Under the pieces are notes generated by a model. It ran no database searches. It was not told the DNA's origin and was given only the letters and a program-made list of their open reading frames with translations. From contig NZ_LHPI01000006.1 in the NCBI RefSeq assembly GCF_001274785.1, forward strand, positions 124,001 to 188,000: a stretch of DNA of 64,000 bases. Direction: 5' to 3'. Shown here piece after piece: positions 48,641 through 58,630 of this stretch; within the stretch, counting starts at the first letter, position 1; each line of letters opens with the position of its first letter. Source of the DNA: Vibrio hepatarius (GTDB lineage Bacteria; Pseudomonadota; Gammaproteobacteria; Enterobacterales; Vibrionaceae). The translations under genes were made by a program, and so were the position numbers.

Positions 48641-50599
48641 TTAGAACGCGACGTCTAAACCTAGCCAGTAACGGCGACCGTCTTCAACATAGCCGTACTC
48701 TTCATAGCTGATTTCTTCGTCCAGCAAGTTATAAATCGCACCTTTGAGCTTGGTGTTGTCGGTTAGCTGATACGTCACACCAGCATCGACAAAGGTGTAC
48801 GCAGGTTCAATGATACTGGTTCTTGACGGCCCTGTTACCGGGTCCATCTCTTCACCGCGATAAGTCACTTTGGTCCAGCTTTCAAGTTTATCAGTGGTTT
48901 GCCAGCTCACGTCCACATTGAACAAATGCTTAGGCAGTTGTTGCAATGGCATCCCTTTGTACTCACCTGTCTTTTGCTCAGAATCGGTAAAGGTGTAGCT
49001 TGAGCTCATGTAAACCGTGTCACTGACTGGCATCGCGAAAGTCGCCTCAACGCCTTGGGTCACCGCTTCGTCAACGTTGATACGGTATGTTGGGTCAGCC
49101 CCCCATTGGTTTGGTCCGTCGGTACACAGCGTGTCCGGACACACCACTCGTGTGATCTTATCTTTGAATTCGTTATGGAATACCGTCAGGGACGCATCCA
49201 GTCCTGATTCGCTTTGGTACATCAGGCTGATTTCTTTGTTGAGTGAGGTTTCCGGATCTAGGTCTGGGTTACCGTAAATGTTGCCGCCACCGCTGACTTG
49301 CGCCCAACCCTCGGTAATTTCACGTAGCTGAGGAGAGCGGAAGCCTGTAGCCACACCACCTTTCAAAGTCCAAGCTGGGTCAATTCGCCAAACACCGTAA
49401 GCTCGAGGGCTAAAGTGCGAACCGTAGTTTTCATCGTGGTCTAAACGTCCACCCAAAGTTAAGCTAAATGGTTCAACAATGGTCCATTCGTCTTCAATAA
49501 ATACCGCCCACTGGGTGTTTGATGTTTCCGTCTTTGATGAAGCTTTGTTCGACGTAAAATCCTCCAGCTCGGCATGGTTCGCATCGACACCCGTCGTCAC
49601 CATGTGGTTGCCGATATTGGTCGCCAAACTCGATTTGAATGTCGTATTCACGATCGTCATTTCACGCGATTTATTCTCACTCTCTTCGCGCTGCAGGTAA
49701 GTATCTGAATAACCGAGCGACTCCCAGTCCCCTGTGTGACTTACCGTCACGTAAGTACGGCGGTACTCGTTGAGTGAGTCCTCACAGCCGCCACGACAGC
49801 CCGATGTAGGTACCGACAATCCCACGTTGCCACGGCGACTTTGTGCGGAAGTACCACCTTCTAGTTGAACCGAATGGCGGTCGTTGATTTGATAAGTGAG
49901 CTTAGAAGAGATGCTTTGCAGGTCTTTGTCTTCATAGCCGTGTTCAATGTCGTCTTCTTCACGAGCAGTGTACTGACCATAAACTTGCAGTGATAAGTCT
50001 TCCGCTATCGGGCCATTCAAGAAGAAATTAGCACTTTGCTCACCGCCAGAACGGCTGTTCTCTTGCACTACTGTGCCAAGCTGTACGTTACCGGTCCATT
50101 CAGGTGCGTCTTTTCGAGTGATCACGTTGATCACACCACCAATCGCATCTGAACCGTAGAGTGTAGACATTGGGCCGCGGATCACCTCAATACGCTCAAT
50201 TGCTTGTAGCGGTGGTAGCCAACCTTGTTCAATCCCTGGACCATCACTGTTTGGGCGAGTTTCACGAGTACTCTGACGCTTACCGTCCACTAGGATCAAG
50301 GTGTATTTTGACCCCATGCCACGAATACTGACATCCGTCGTATCACCACCGCCGGTGACCACGACACCCGGTACACTTTTCAGCGCGTCGGTCACATCAC
50401 GGTAGTAACGAGACTCTAAGTCTTGGCGGGAAATAACACTGATACTCGCGGGAGCATCAGCCTGTGATTGTTCGTAACCTGATGCAGTCACAACCACTGT
50501 ATCCATTTGAGATACTGCATCATTGGCAAACACATGAGGAACACTGACGAAGGCTAAAACACCAGTCGCACTGAGAACCGGCAGTTTGAGGGTAGACAT
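48641..50599 (-). CDS. irgA: IrgA, TonB-dependent catecholate siderophore receptor
   Basis: An outer-membrane receptor; in V. cholerae IrgA takes up enterobactin-type iron chelates. The signal peptide covers about 1-25. A TonB-box-like DTVVVTASG follows near 33-41. The plug domain is at about 50-160, with the characteristic SIRGMGSKYTLILVDGKRQSTRETRPNSDG region and IERIEVIRGPMSTLYGSDAIGGVINVIT. The rest is a 22-strand barrel ending in a C-terminal Phe (LGLDVAF). The start at 50599 has GGAG six bases upstream; the ATG at 50611 is part of that site. A Fur box overlaps the promoter, and the activator gene irgB is divergent, as in V. cholerae. Confidence 0.95.
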   Translation of the reverse strand: MSTLKLPVLSATGVLAFVSVPHVFANDAVSQMDTVVVTASGYEQSQADAPASISVISRQDLESRYYRDVTDALKSVPGVVVTGGGDTTDVSIRGMGSKYTLILVDGKRQSTRETRPNSDGPGIEQGWLPPLQAIERIEVIRGPMSTLYGSDAIGGVINVITRKDAPEWTGNVQLGTVVQENSRSGGEQSANFFLNGPIAEDLSLQVYGQYTAREEDDIEHGYEDKDLQSISSKLTYQINDRHSVQLEGGTSAQSRRGNVGLSVPTSGCRGGCEDSLNEYRRTYVTVSHTGDWESLGYSDTYLQREESENKSREMTIVNTTFKSSLATNIGNHMVTTGVDANHAELEDFTSNKASSKTETSNTQWAVFIEDEWTIVEPFSLTLGGRLDHDENYGSHFSPRAYGVWRIDPAWTLKGGVATGFRSPQLREITEGWAQVSGGGNIYGNPDLDPETSLNKEISLMYQSESGLDASLTVFHNEFKDKITRVVCPDTLCTDGPNQWGADPTYRINVDEAVTQGVEATFAMPVSDTVYMSSSYTFTDSEQKTGEYKGMPLQQLPKHLFNVDVSWQTTDKLESWTKVTYRGEEMDPVTGPSRTSIIEPAYTFVDAGVTYQLTDNTKLKGAIYNLLDEEISYEEYGYVEDGRRYWLGLDVAF

Positions 50600-50615
50600 C
50601 TCTATCTCCATAATT

Positions 50616-50634
50616 GATAATGATTATTATTTTC
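50616..50634. promoter_or_regulatory. Fur box between irgA and irgB
   Basis: GATAATGATTATTATTTTC matches the 19-base Fur consensus at 16 positions. It sits 17-35 bases upstream of irgA, so iron-bound Fur should block irgA, and perhaps irgB. Confidence 0.85.
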
Positions 50635-50734
50635 GAACGAGAATTATTCATAAATAGAATGAGATGTATAGTGAGACTTGTGGAACGGTTTTTCCCAAAT
50701 ATGGAACGCTTTGTTTGCGGGTGTAGGAATTAAA

Positions 50735-51637
50735 ATGCACGATCTAGCTTCGATTCGCGCTTTTGATGCGCTCAATCAACACAAAAGCCTGACTGCCGCG
50801 GCCAAAGCACTCAACCAGCCAAAATCAACGTTGAGCCGACGCTTAGCGCAATTAGAAGAAGACTTTGGTCAGGCGCTCACAACCCGCCAAGGTAATCGCT
50901 TGGTGTTGACTCGCGCTGGCGAGATCTTTGCACACTACAGCCGACAAATACTCGAGCTCAGTGAAGAGAGTTACGATGCGCTGCAAGGATTGAACAACCA
51001 AGTGTCTGGCTCGCTGAATATTGTCTGTCACGCTGCTTTGGTACGCAGTTGGTTGGGTGATGTACTTAACCAGTTCCTCGCCGATAACCCACAAGTCAGC
51101 ATTCGACTGACCAGTGACTTTTCTGATCAGCACCACGACCCAGATTTATTTATCTGGCTGGGTGAACACGGAGAGTTGGACTGGCGCAAGCAAACACTTG
51201 GTCATTTTCGCTATACGCCGTTTGCCGCTCCAAGCTATCTTGAAAAACACGGGGCGTTCAAACATCCAAGAGATTTACTTACCCACCCTTGGATTGACTT
51301 CGGCTCTGTGCGGGAAAACGGGTTGCAGCTTACCCATCCACAACATGGCAGTTACTACCTTGAGCCAATGACCAGTCGTTTATACAGTGACAACATCGCG
51401 ATGCAGATCGACAGCATCGCGAATGGACACGGGGTTGGCTTGCTCCCGACTTGGACGGCGCAAGGATACGAAAAACATCATCCAGGCCGAATCACAGCCT
51501 GCCTTGAAGGGTGGTTGTCTGAGCCTATCGCGATCAATTGCTACACGCCAGCCGGGCGCCCTCCGCTGCGTTTATCCGCTCTGCTCGAAAGCATCCAACG
51601 CAGCGTTCCAGAACTGTGGTTGAATTGTTCTGTTTAA
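50735..51637 (+). CDS. irgB: IrgB, LysR-family activator of irgA
   Basis: A 300-residue LysR regulator. The helix-turn-helix is at about 15-45 (KSLTAAAKALNQPKSTLSRRLAQLEED). The start at 50735 follows AGGA; a TTG frame from 50678 would add 19 residues over the promoter. In V. cholerae IrgB activates irgA under low iron, and the divergent layout with a shared Fur box is the same here. Its stop overlaps the convergent phosphatase-kinase stop by four bases, leaving no terminator between them. Confidence 0.92.
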   Translation: MHDLASIRAFDALNQHKSLTAAAKALNQPKSTLSRRLAQLEEDFGQALTTRQGNRLVLTRAGEIFAHYSRQILELSEESYDALQGLNNQVSGSLNIVCHAALVRSWLGDVLNQFLADNPQVSIRLTSDFSDQHHDPDLFIWLGEHGELDWRKQTLGHFRYTPFAAPSYLEKHGAFKHPRDLLTHPWIDFGSVRENGLQLTHPQHGSYYLEPMTSRLYSDNIAMQIDSIANGHGVGLLPTWTAQGYEKHHPGRITACLEGWLSEPIAINCYTPAGRPPLRLSALLESIQRSVPELWLNCSV

Positions 51638-53280
51638 AGGGTCACATCCGCAAGGTCAGGCTCTTTCGGCGACATTACGCTTAATGCATCGGGCTTGACC
51701 TTAATTTGCAAGCGTTCACCTTCAAACAACTCGCCATCAATAACGTACTTGAGACCATCAGGGTGATGAATTTGCACCGACTCCACTTGTTTGTGCTCAG
51801 TAAATCCACCGATTTTTTCAGAAGTAAAACCGGAGAGCACTAACTCGGTCAATGACAATACGTGCATTCCCGGCAGCTCCGCTTCAGGGATCCAAGTGAC
51901 GTCCAACTTACCATCATTGATGTCGGGTTCACCGCTCCCTTGCGCCAGCAAAGTGCTGAATGGCGCGGCATTGGCAATAACCATACTGTGGGTATCGATC
52001 ACTTGCTCTTCTTGATCGTCAAAACGTACATACAGCGAGAGCACTTCTCCGCTAGTGACTGCATTAAGGAAGCCTTTTAGATACGCCCCTTGCCCGTCGT
52101 TGTTCTTTTCATCCCGGTTCGCGAATTCGATCATCTGTTGCTCGAAGCCAACCGCGACGATCAGTAGCGCAATCTGATCATTGCACTGCGCGACGTCGAT
52201 CATCCGTGTATCACCGTGTATGATCGCATCACACGCCATAGTGACTGGGGTAAATTTAGAGCGAATCCCCCACATTGCATGACAGAGCGCATTCGCAGTA
52301 CCACAAGGCAGAATCGCAAAACGTATGTTGCTGCCGACCATTTCTGCTGCAACTTCATTGACCGTCCCATCGCCACCAGCGGCAATAACCATATCGGGCT
52401 GTTGAACCAGAGCTTGCTTAGCCAATTGTGCAGCCGTTACCTGCTCGGTGGTTTCTTTTATCTCGATAGTAAAATAAGGCGATAACGTCGCCAAAATATC
52501 CGCTTTGTTCTCAGGCCATTTGCCGCCGCCAGAAACAGGATTAGCGATAATGACGATCTGTGGTTTGGCCAGGCCAAACTCTTGGTTGGCGATGTATTCT
52601 TGCAGCGCTTTGTACTGCGAAGAGTTAAGTCGCGCGCGATGACGAATTGACTGGATTTGCTCCATCACCTCAGCGATGCTTTTGTCCGGGTCTCGAGCTA
52701 ACAAGTAGGCGACCATGATCATCACCGAGCGTCCACGTCCTAACGCACAATGTACCACCACCGAGCGGTTCTTCTTGCGTTGTGATTCAATCCAACGCAC
52801 CGCTTTTAATAAGGTAGGAAAATCAGGATAAGCATGGTCGAGCACGGGAACATTCAAATATTCGATCCCCTCGCCGACTAGCGATACATTTAAGCTCTCA
52901 AACTCAGCCGTAACGTCTAATACCGCGTCAATCTCATGCGCGTGTAACGCCTCGACATCGGCTGGCGTTAATCTGGCCGCAAGAAACAAACCGGGTTCAA
53001 TACGCTGAATACTGGGCAGTGAGGTAATCGAGCGTATTATGCGGTTGTATGTGTAGACGCCCAGCATAAAAGGCCAGAAGAGAATTCTAACGGCTTTCGG
53101 GATGGTTCCATCGCTGCGTTTACGGAAAATACGTCCGTTATTTTTGTAATAGGCCAATGCAACCAAGGCTAAGGATATTGCAACCCACAACATCAGCACA
53201 GCTAAAACCCACCAAGGGCTCAACAACGACAAGACGAAAGCAACAATGCTACCGAACATATAATAGGTGGCTATTCGCAT
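51634..53280 (-). CDS. Dual-specificity phosphatase fused to a diacylglycerol-kinase domain
   Basis: A 548-residue inner-membrane fusion. Two hydrophobic helices span about 8-45. A dual-specificity phosphatase domain runs about 85-235 with the active site HCALGRGRS (177-185: catalytic Cys178 and Arg184) and a candidate general-acid Asp149. The C-terminal half, from about 240, is a DAGK/YegS-type lipid kinase with the nucleotide loop AAGGDGTVNEV (300-310). The two activities, removing and adding phosphate, suggest remodelling of a lipid such as phosphatidylglycerol phosphate, diacylglycerol or a phosphoinositide-like substrate; that is inference. The start at 53280 follows GGAG by five bases; a GTG at 53286 overlaps that site. 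Usually these domains are separate proteins. Confidence 0.85.
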   Translation of the reverse strand: MRIATYYMFGSIVAFVLSLLSPWWVLAVLMLWVAISLALVALAYYKNNGRIFRKRSDGTIPKAVRILFWPFMLGVYTYNRIIRSITSLPSIQRIEPGLFLAARLTPADVEALHAHEIDAVLDVTAEFESLNVSLVGEGIEYLNVPVLDHAYPDFPTLLKAVRWIESQRKKNRSVVVHCALGRGRSVMIMVAYLLARDPDKSIAEVMEQIQSIRHRARLNSSQYKALQEYIANQEFGLAKPQIVIIANPVSGGGKWPENKADILATLSPYFTIEIKETTEQVTAAQLAKQALVQQPDMVIAAGGDGTVNEVAAEMVGSNIRFAILPCGTANALCHAMWGIRSKFTPVTMACDAIIHGDTRMIDVAQCNDQIALLIVAVGFEQQMIEFANRDEKNNDGQGAYLKGFLNAVTSGEVLSLYVRFDDQEEQVIDTHSMVIANAAPFSTLLAQGSGEPDINDGKLDVTWIPEAELPGMHVLSLTELVLSGFTSEKIGGFTEHKQVESVQIHHPDGLKYVIDGELFEGERLQIKVKPDALSVMSPKEPDLADVTL

Positions 53281-53393
53281 ACACACTCCATAATTTGGTC
53301 TAAAAGCACGATGGGGCGAATAGTGAGTATAGTTACTCTATGTCATTTTTTAACTTTATCTATCAAACACTTCTGTCGCATTAATTAGAATAT

Positions 53394-53427
53394 AAAAAAA
53401 GAGAGCCATCGATGATGGCCCTCTTTT
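53394..53427 (-). terminator. Terminator of tktA
   Basis: GAGGGCCATC and GATGGCTCTC (one mismatch) with five A before and seven T after, on the minus strand. Confidence 0.88.
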
Positions 53428-53445
53428 TCTTCAACAGTCGTTCAC

Positions 53446-55440
53446 TTACGCTAGCAATTCTTTTGCTGTGTTCACTACGTTTTCAGTCGTGAAGCCGAAC
53501 ATCTTGAACAGTTCGCCTGCAGGTGCAGATTCACCGAAAGTTGTCATACCGATGATCTTGCCGCCAAAGCCTACGTACTTGTACCAGAAGTCCGCGATGC
53601 CCGCTTCGATAGCGATACGCGCTGTTACGTCTGATGGCAGTACTGCTTCACGGTAAGCCGCGTCTTGCTTGTCGAATGCATCCGTTGATGGCATTGAAAC
53701 AACGCGTACTAGCTTACCTTCTGCTGTTAGTTGTGCTGCTGCTTCTACTGCGAGCTCAACTTCTGAACCTGTTGCAATCAAGATAAGTTCTGGCTTGCCT
53801 GCGCAATCTTTCAGGATGTAACCACCTTTTGCGATGTCCGCAACTTGCTCAGCTGTGCGCTCTTGTTGTGCTAGGTTCTGACGCGAGAAGATAAGCGCTG
53901 TTGGCGCATCTTTACGTTCGATAGCTAGTTTCCAAGCCACTGCTGATTCAACCTGGTCACATGGACGCCATGTGCTCATGTTTGGAGTCAGACGTAGAGA
54001 CGCCATTTGCTCAACCGGTTGGTGAGTTGGGCCATCTTCGCCAAGACCGATAGAGTCGTGCGTGTACACTTGGATGTTCTGAATCTTCATCAGAGCTGCC
54101 ATGCGCATTGCGTTACGTGCGTATTCCATAAACATTAGGAATGTTGCGCCGTAAGGAACGAAACCACCGTGTAGAGCGATACCGTTCATGATAGCCGTCA
54201 TACCGAACTCACGTACGCCGTAATGCACGTAGTTGCCAGAGAAGTCGTCTGCTTCAAGAGACTTAGAGCCAGACCACATAGTAAGGTTAGAAGGCGCAAG
54301 GTCAGCAGAGCCGCCCATGAACTCAGGTAATAGCGCACCGAACGCTTCTAGTGCATTTTGTGATGCTTTACGTGATGCGATGTTCGCTGGGTTTGCTTGA
54401 AGGTCAGCAATGATTTGGCTTGCTTTCTCTTCCCACTGCGCTGGTAGCTCGCCGTTTACGCGGCGTTTGAATTCTGCAGCAAGCTCTGGATATGCAGTTT
54501 CATAAGCGACAAACTTCTCGTTCCACTCCGCTTCTTTCGCCGCGCCTGCATCTTTTGCATCCCATTCTGCGTATACGTCTGCTGGGATTTCAAACGCTTC
54601 GTATTCCCAACCTAGGAATTCACGTGCCGCTTTAATTTCGTCAGCGCCAAGTGGTGCACCGTGACAGTCGTGCGAGCCAGCTTTGTTTGGTGAACCAAAA
54701 CCGATAATCGTCTTAGTACAGATTAGCGTTGGGCGAGGGTCTGCTTTAGCCGCTTCAATTGCTGCGTTAATCGCTTCAGGATCGTGGCCGTCTACCGCCG
54801 GAATTACGTGCCAACCGTACGCTTCAAAACGCTTAGGTGTATCGTCAGAGAACCAGCCTTCTACTTCACCATCGATAGAGATGCCGTTGTCATCCCAGAA
54901 CGCGATCAGTTTGCCTAGACCTAGCGTGCCAGCCAGAGAACATGCCTCGTGCGAGATGCCTTCCATCAGACAGCCGTCACCCATGAACACGTAAGTGAAG
55001 TGGTCAACGATGTCGTGGCCTTCTTGGTTGAACTGCGCTGCTAGCGCTTTTTCTGCCAACGCCATACCTACCGCGTTAGTGATACCTTGGCCTAGTGGAC
55101 CCGTAGTGGTTTCAACACCAGGTGCGTAGCCGTACTCAGGGTGACCCGGAGTTTTAGAATGCAGTTGACGGAAGTTTTTCAGATCGTCGATAGATAGCTC
55201 GTAACCACTTAGGTGAAGCAAAGAGTAAATCAGCATAGAGCCGTGGCCGTTTGATAGTACGAAACGGTCGCGGTCAGCCCACTCTGGGTTAGTAGGGTTG
55301 TGGTTTAGATGAGAACGCCAAAGAACTTCAGCGATATCAGCCATACCCATAGGGGCGCCAGGGTGGCCAGAGTTAGCTTTTTGAACGCCATCCATGCTTA
55401 AAGCGCGGATCGCATTGGCAAGGTGTTTACGAGACGACAT
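53446..55440 (-). CDS. tktA: Transketolase
   Basis: A thiamine-diphosphate enzyme that moves two-carbon units in the pentose phosphate pathway and supplies erythrose 4-phosphate. Starts [32 protein letters not shown] with AGGAG five bases upstream. The cofactor motif is [13 protein letters not shown], with the His-rich and GPTHQP loops further on. 664 residues, normal. Its long leader (305 bases to metK) has two LacI/PurR-type palindromes. Confidence 0.95.
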   Translation of the reverse strand: MSSRKHLANAIRALSMDGVQKANSGHPGAPMGMADIAEVLWRSHLNHNPTNPEWADRDRFVLSNGHGSMLIYSLLHLSGYELSIDDLKNFRQLHSKTPGHPEYGYAPGVETTTGPLGQGITNAVGMALAEKALAAQFNQEGHDIVDHFTYVFMGDGCLMEGISHEACSLAGTLGLGKLIAFWDDNGISIDGEVEGWFSDDTPKRFEAYGWHVIPAVDGHDPEAINAAIEAAKADPRPTLICTKTIIGFGSPNKAGSHDCHGAPLGADEIKAAREFLGWEYEAFEIPADVYAEWDAKDAGAAKEAEWNEKFVAYETAYPELAAEFKRRVNGELPAQWEEKASQIIADLQANPANIASRKASQNALEAFGALLPEFMGGSADLAPSNLTMWSGSKSLEADDFSGNYVHYGVREFGMTAIMNGIALHGGFVPYGATFLMFMEYARNAMRMAALMKIQNIQVYTHDSIGLGEDGPTHQPVEQMASLRLTPNMSTWRPCDQVESAVAWKLAIERKDAPTALIFSRQNLAQQERTAEQVADIAKGGYILKDCAGKPELILIATGSEVELAVEAAAQLTAEGKLVRVVSMPSTDAFDKQDAAYREAVLPSDVTARIAIEAGIADFWYKYVGFGGKIIGMTTFGESAPAGELFKMFGFTTENVVNTAKELLA

Positions 55441-55508
55441 GTCTGCTCCTGAGTACATTAAGCGATACGAAAAATGGGTCATAATTCTCTCAAAGCCTCA
55501 GAGGCTGT

Positions 55509-55520
55509 GCAAACGTTTTC
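55509..55520. promoter_or_regulatory. GCAAACGTTTTC site upstream of tktA
   Basis: Matches the core of the PurR-type operator exactly, 69-80 bases before tktA. A second copy is at 55585-55596. Confidence 0.5.
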
Positions 55521-55584
55521 CAAGCCAGAAGCTCACAAATATCGCAGCTTTCGCTCCAAATCGTTCAATTTAACCAGAATTAAA

Positions 55585-55596
55585 GCAAACGTTTGG
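55585..55596. promoter_or_regulatory. GCAAACGTTTGG site between tktA and metK
   Basis: A second near-palindrome with the same core, 76 bases (about seven turns) from the first. It lies between the divergent tktA and metK promoters. Confidence 0.45.
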
Positions 55597-55648
55597 TTAT
55601 AACAAAAACCAAAAAAGAGCTTGTAATTCGAGCAATCAAATTTAAAAT

Positions 55649-55680
55649 AGCCGTCTAGATGTAGATACACCTACATATAT
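55649..55680. promoter_or_regulatory. Tandem met boxes (MetJ operator) before metK
   Basis: Four consecutive 8-base units: AGCCGTCT (7 of 8 to AGACGTCT), AGATGTAG, ATACACCT and a weak ACATATAT. Tandem imperfect met boxes are the form MetJ binds with S-adenosylmethionine. The array ends 66 bases before metK, at its expected promoter. Confidence 0.65.
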
Positions 55681-55745
55681 TAGTATTAATTTGCTCTGGA
55701 GCGTTTATCATGCTCCAGTTTTTAACCAAATAAAGTGGAGCTAAC

Positions 55746-56900
55746 ATGGCTAAGCACCTGTTTACTTCTGAGTCAGTATCAGAAGGTCATCCAGATAAAA
55801 TTGCAGACCAGATTTCTGATGCGGTTCTTGACGCGATTCTAGAGCAAGATCCAAAGGCTCGTGTTGCCTGTGAGACTTACGTTAAAACTGGTATGGTAAT
55901 GGTCGGTGGTGAAATCACGACTTCTGCATGGGTTGACATTGAAGAACTAACTCGTCAAACCGTTCGTGAAATCGGCTACGTTCATTCAGACATGGGGTTT
56001 GACGCTGACTCTTGTGCAGTACTAAACACAATCGGTAAACAGTCACCAGACATCAACCAAGGTGTTGATAAAGCTGACCCTAAAGAGCAAGGCGCGGGCG
56101 ACCAAGGCATCATGTTCGGTTACGCATGTAACGAAACAGACGTTCTAATGCCAGCTCCAATTACTTACTCCCACCGTCTTGTTGAAAAACAAGCAGAAGT
56201 ACGTAAAAACGGCACTTTACCTTGGTTGCGTCCAGACGCGAAATCTCAGGTAACATTCCAGTACGACCAAGGCAAGATCGTTGGTATCGACGCAGTTGTT
56301 CTATCAACTCAGCACTGTGATTCAATCTCTACTCCAGACCTACGTGAAGCAGTAATGGAAGAGATCATCAAGCCAGTACTGCCTTCTGAATGGATCAACA
56401 AAGAGACTAACTTCTTCATCAACCCAACAGGCCGTTTCGTAATCGGTGGCCCAATGGGTGACTGTGGTCTAACTGGTCGTAAGATCATCGTCGATACCTA
56501 CGGCGGTGCGGCGCGTCACGGCGGCGGTGCGTTCTCTGGTAAAGATCCATCAAAAGTAGACCGTTCTGCAGCATACGCAGCACGTTACGTTGCGAAAAAC
56601 ATTGTTGCGGCTGGCCTAGCTGACCGTTGTGAAATCCAACTTTCTTACGCTATCGGTGTTGCTGATCCGACATCAATCATGGTGGAAACGTTCGGTACTG
56701 AAAAAGTATCTCACGACATCATCATCGAAGCAGTACGTCAGTTCTTCGACTTACGCCCATACGGCCTACAAGAAATGCTGAACCTTCTGCAGCCAATCTA
56801 CAAGAAGACAGCAGCATACGGTCACTTCGGTCGCGAAGAATTCCCTTGGGAAGCGACTGACAAAGCGGTACTTCTACGTGAGTTCGCTGGTCTTAAGTAA
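55746..56900 (+). CDS. metK: S-adenosylmethionine synthetase
   Basis: Joins methionine and ATP to make S-adenosylmethionine. Starts [22 protein letters not shown]; signature [12 protein letters not shown] and the phosphate loop [16 protein letters not shown] are present. 384 residues, normal. Highly biased codons. Divergent from tktA. The upstream met boxes indicate feedback control by MetJ; I see no SAM riboswitch. Confidence 0.97.
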   Translation: MAKHLFTSESVSEGHPDKIADQISDAVLDAILEQDPKARVACETYVKTGMVMVGGEITTSAWVDIEELTRQTVREIGYVHSDMGFDADSCAVLNTIGKQSPDINQGVDKADPKEQGAGDQGIMFGYACNETDVLMPAPITYSHRLVEKQAEVRKNGTLPWLRPDAKSQVTFQYDQGKIVGIDAVVLSTQHCDSISTPDLREAVMEEIIKPVLPSEWINKETNFFINPTGRFVIGGPMGDCGLTGRKIIVDTYGGAARHGGGAFSGKDPSKVDRSAAYAARYVAKNIVAAGLADRCEIQLSYAIGVADPTSIMVETFGTEKVSHDIIIEAVRQFFDLRPYGLQEMLNLLQPIYKKTAAYGHFGREEFPWEATDKAVLLREFAGLK

Positions 56901-56927
56901 TTTAAGCCACTGACAGTGAAAAATTCG

Positions 56928-56960
56928 AAAGAGCTTCTGGGCAACCAGAAGCTCTTTTTT
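56928..56960 (+). terminator. Terminator of metK
   Basis: AAAGAGCTTCTGG-GCAA-CCAGAAGCTCTTT followed by T, 13 perfect pairs. Confidence 0.94.
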
Positions 56961-57173
56961 ATTGTCGATAAAAAGTCCCCAACAAATTTGTATTTTTTTG
57001 CCAAGCGGTCAATAGTTAAAAATATGTTAACGAAAGTAATCAATCACGCTGTTTGTTTCGTAAACACTATAAACTCTTGCCCCAGATACGAAGTCATTAC
57101 AACCGGGCATCGAGTTTCAAACACGCCAAGCCAAGTGGTTTGGTGAGAACAGAGAATCGATCAAGGAGGATAT

Positions 57174-57971
57174 ATGCCTCGTACGGTTAATCCACATGAC
57201 TTCAGCGATAAGCGAAAGGAAGTCTCAGATAAAGAGTATGCACGTACCATCCCATGTAACCAACTGAGCATCTCCGCCCCTTTTCATTGGTTATCGCTTG
57301 GTCTGCATGATTTTGTTCGAATGCCGCTGATTAGCGTGTTCTACGGGCTGTGCTTTATGGTCGCAGCGATAGGTATCGTATTGTTAGTACAATGGCAAGG
57401 CACACACTTAGTCGTGCTCCCAAGCCTGATTGTTTACATGCTTATCGGCCCATTCCTTGCGTTAGGTTTATACGACGCTAGTTGGGAAAGAGAAAAAGGC
57501 CACAAAGCCAGCCTACTCCACTCGATGAAAGCTATCGGTCGCAACTCAACGTCACAGTGGGCGTTTGCGGTATTACTTGCGGTTTGTATGATCTTCTGGA
57601 TGCGTATTGCTGCCCTGCTCCACGCGCTCTACCCTTCGGTGCAAGGCGCACCACTCGCTGACTTTTTACCTTTCTTAGTCATCGGCTCACTGGTGGGCTT
57701 TGTGCTGGCAGCCGTGGTGTTCAGCATCTCGGCATTTTCAATTCCACTGATGATGGAACGTCGAGTAGACGTTATGACAGCCGTATTCAGCAGCTTTAAC
57801 GCGGTTAAATCCAACATCCCAGCGATGATCGTGTGGGCACTATTGATTTGCGGCGGTATTTTGGTCGGCTTTGCCACCTACGGGATTGGTATGTTGTTTA
57901 CTATGCCGATTCTTGGCTACGCCACTTGGCACGGGTACCACGAAACCATCAAGAAAAAACATACTCCTTAA
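57174..57971 (+). CDS. DUF2189 integral membrane protein
   Basis: A 265-residue protein with about six hydrophobic helices (first near 55-80, last near 225-250) and the DUF2189 marks ALGLYDASWEREKG and a C-terminal PILGYATWHGY. The family is of unknown function and occurs in many proteobacteria. A very strong ribosome site (AAGGAGG) precedes the ATG. It stands alone between metK and sprT. Confidence 0.82.
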   Translation: MPRTVNPHDFSDKRKEVSDKEYARTIPCNQLSISAPFHWLSLGLHDFVRMPLISVFYGLCFMVAAIGIVLLVQWQGTHLVVLPSLIVYMLIGPFLALGLYDASWEREKGHKASLLHSMKAIGRNSTSQWAFAVLLAVCMIFWMRIAALLHALYPSVQGAPLADFLPFLVIGSLVGFVLAAVVFSISAFSIPLMMERRVDVMTAVFSSFNAVKSNIPAMIVWALLICGGILVGFATYGIGMLFTMPILGYATWHGYHETIKKKHTP

Positions 57972-58054
57972 CTTCTGAGTAAGATTCGGTTTATGATGCG
58001 CCCCAGCCTAAGTGCTGGGGTTCTTTGTTTGTAGTAACAGTGGCTGGAGTAAGC

Positions 58055-58552
58055 GTGGATATCGAAACACAATATCGGATTGAACAAGTCATCGCCGGTT
58101 GCCTACAACAAGCCCAGACGGCATTTGGGCGGCGCTTTGCTCACCCTTCGGTCAGCTTCAAACTCAGAGGCAAAGCCGCGGGGAAAGCGTACTTGCAACT
58201 CAACGAAATCCGCTTAAACCCTGTGTTACTTGCTGAAAGTAGACAGGCGTTCTTGGAAGAAGTCATCCCACATGAAGTGGCCCATTTAGTTACCCATCAA
58301 GTTTATGGTCGCGTTCGACCACACGGCAAAGAGTGGCAAGGCGTGATGGAAGCGGTATTTGGTATCCCCGCACGAACAACCCACAGTTTCTCGGTTAACT
58401 CAGTCCAAGGCAAAACATTCGAATACCGCTGTAACTGCACGACCTACCCATTGTCGATTCGTCGCCACAACAAAGTCCTTCGCCAGCAAGCAAGTTATCG
58501 CTGTCAGCAGTGTAAAAACACGCTGAGTTTTACTGGAAAACAGCTCTCTTAA
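58055..58552 (+). CDS. sprT: SprT-family zinc metalloprotease
   Basis: A 165-residue SprT-like protein. The zinc site is HEVAH (73-77), and a C-terminal zinc ribbon has RCNC and RCQQC pairs. In eukaryotes relatives (Spartan) cleave DNA-protein crosslinks; the bacterial role is less clear. The start is GTG at 58055 with GGAG five bases upstream, giving exactly the E. coli SprT length; a TTG at 58025 would add ten residues. Confidence 0.88.
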   Translation: MDIETQYRIEQVIAGCLQQAQTAFGRRFAHPSVSFKLRGKAAGKAYLQLNEIRLNPVLLAESRQAFLEEVIPHEVAHLVTHQVYGRVRPHGKEWQGVMEAVFGIPARTTHSFSVNSVQGKTFEYRCNCTTYPLSIRRHNKVLRQQASYRCQQCKNTLSFTGKQLS

Positions 58553-58630
58553 TTTACTTATTTCGCTTTAATTAATTCATATTCTGCGTGTTAGACTTAA
58601 TTTTCTAATACTTTTCTAATACGTAGAACA

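Noticed and set aside
55681..55745. SAM riboswitch before metK
   Set aside because: The leader is short with no K-turn or terminator structure; MetJ boxes explain the region better.
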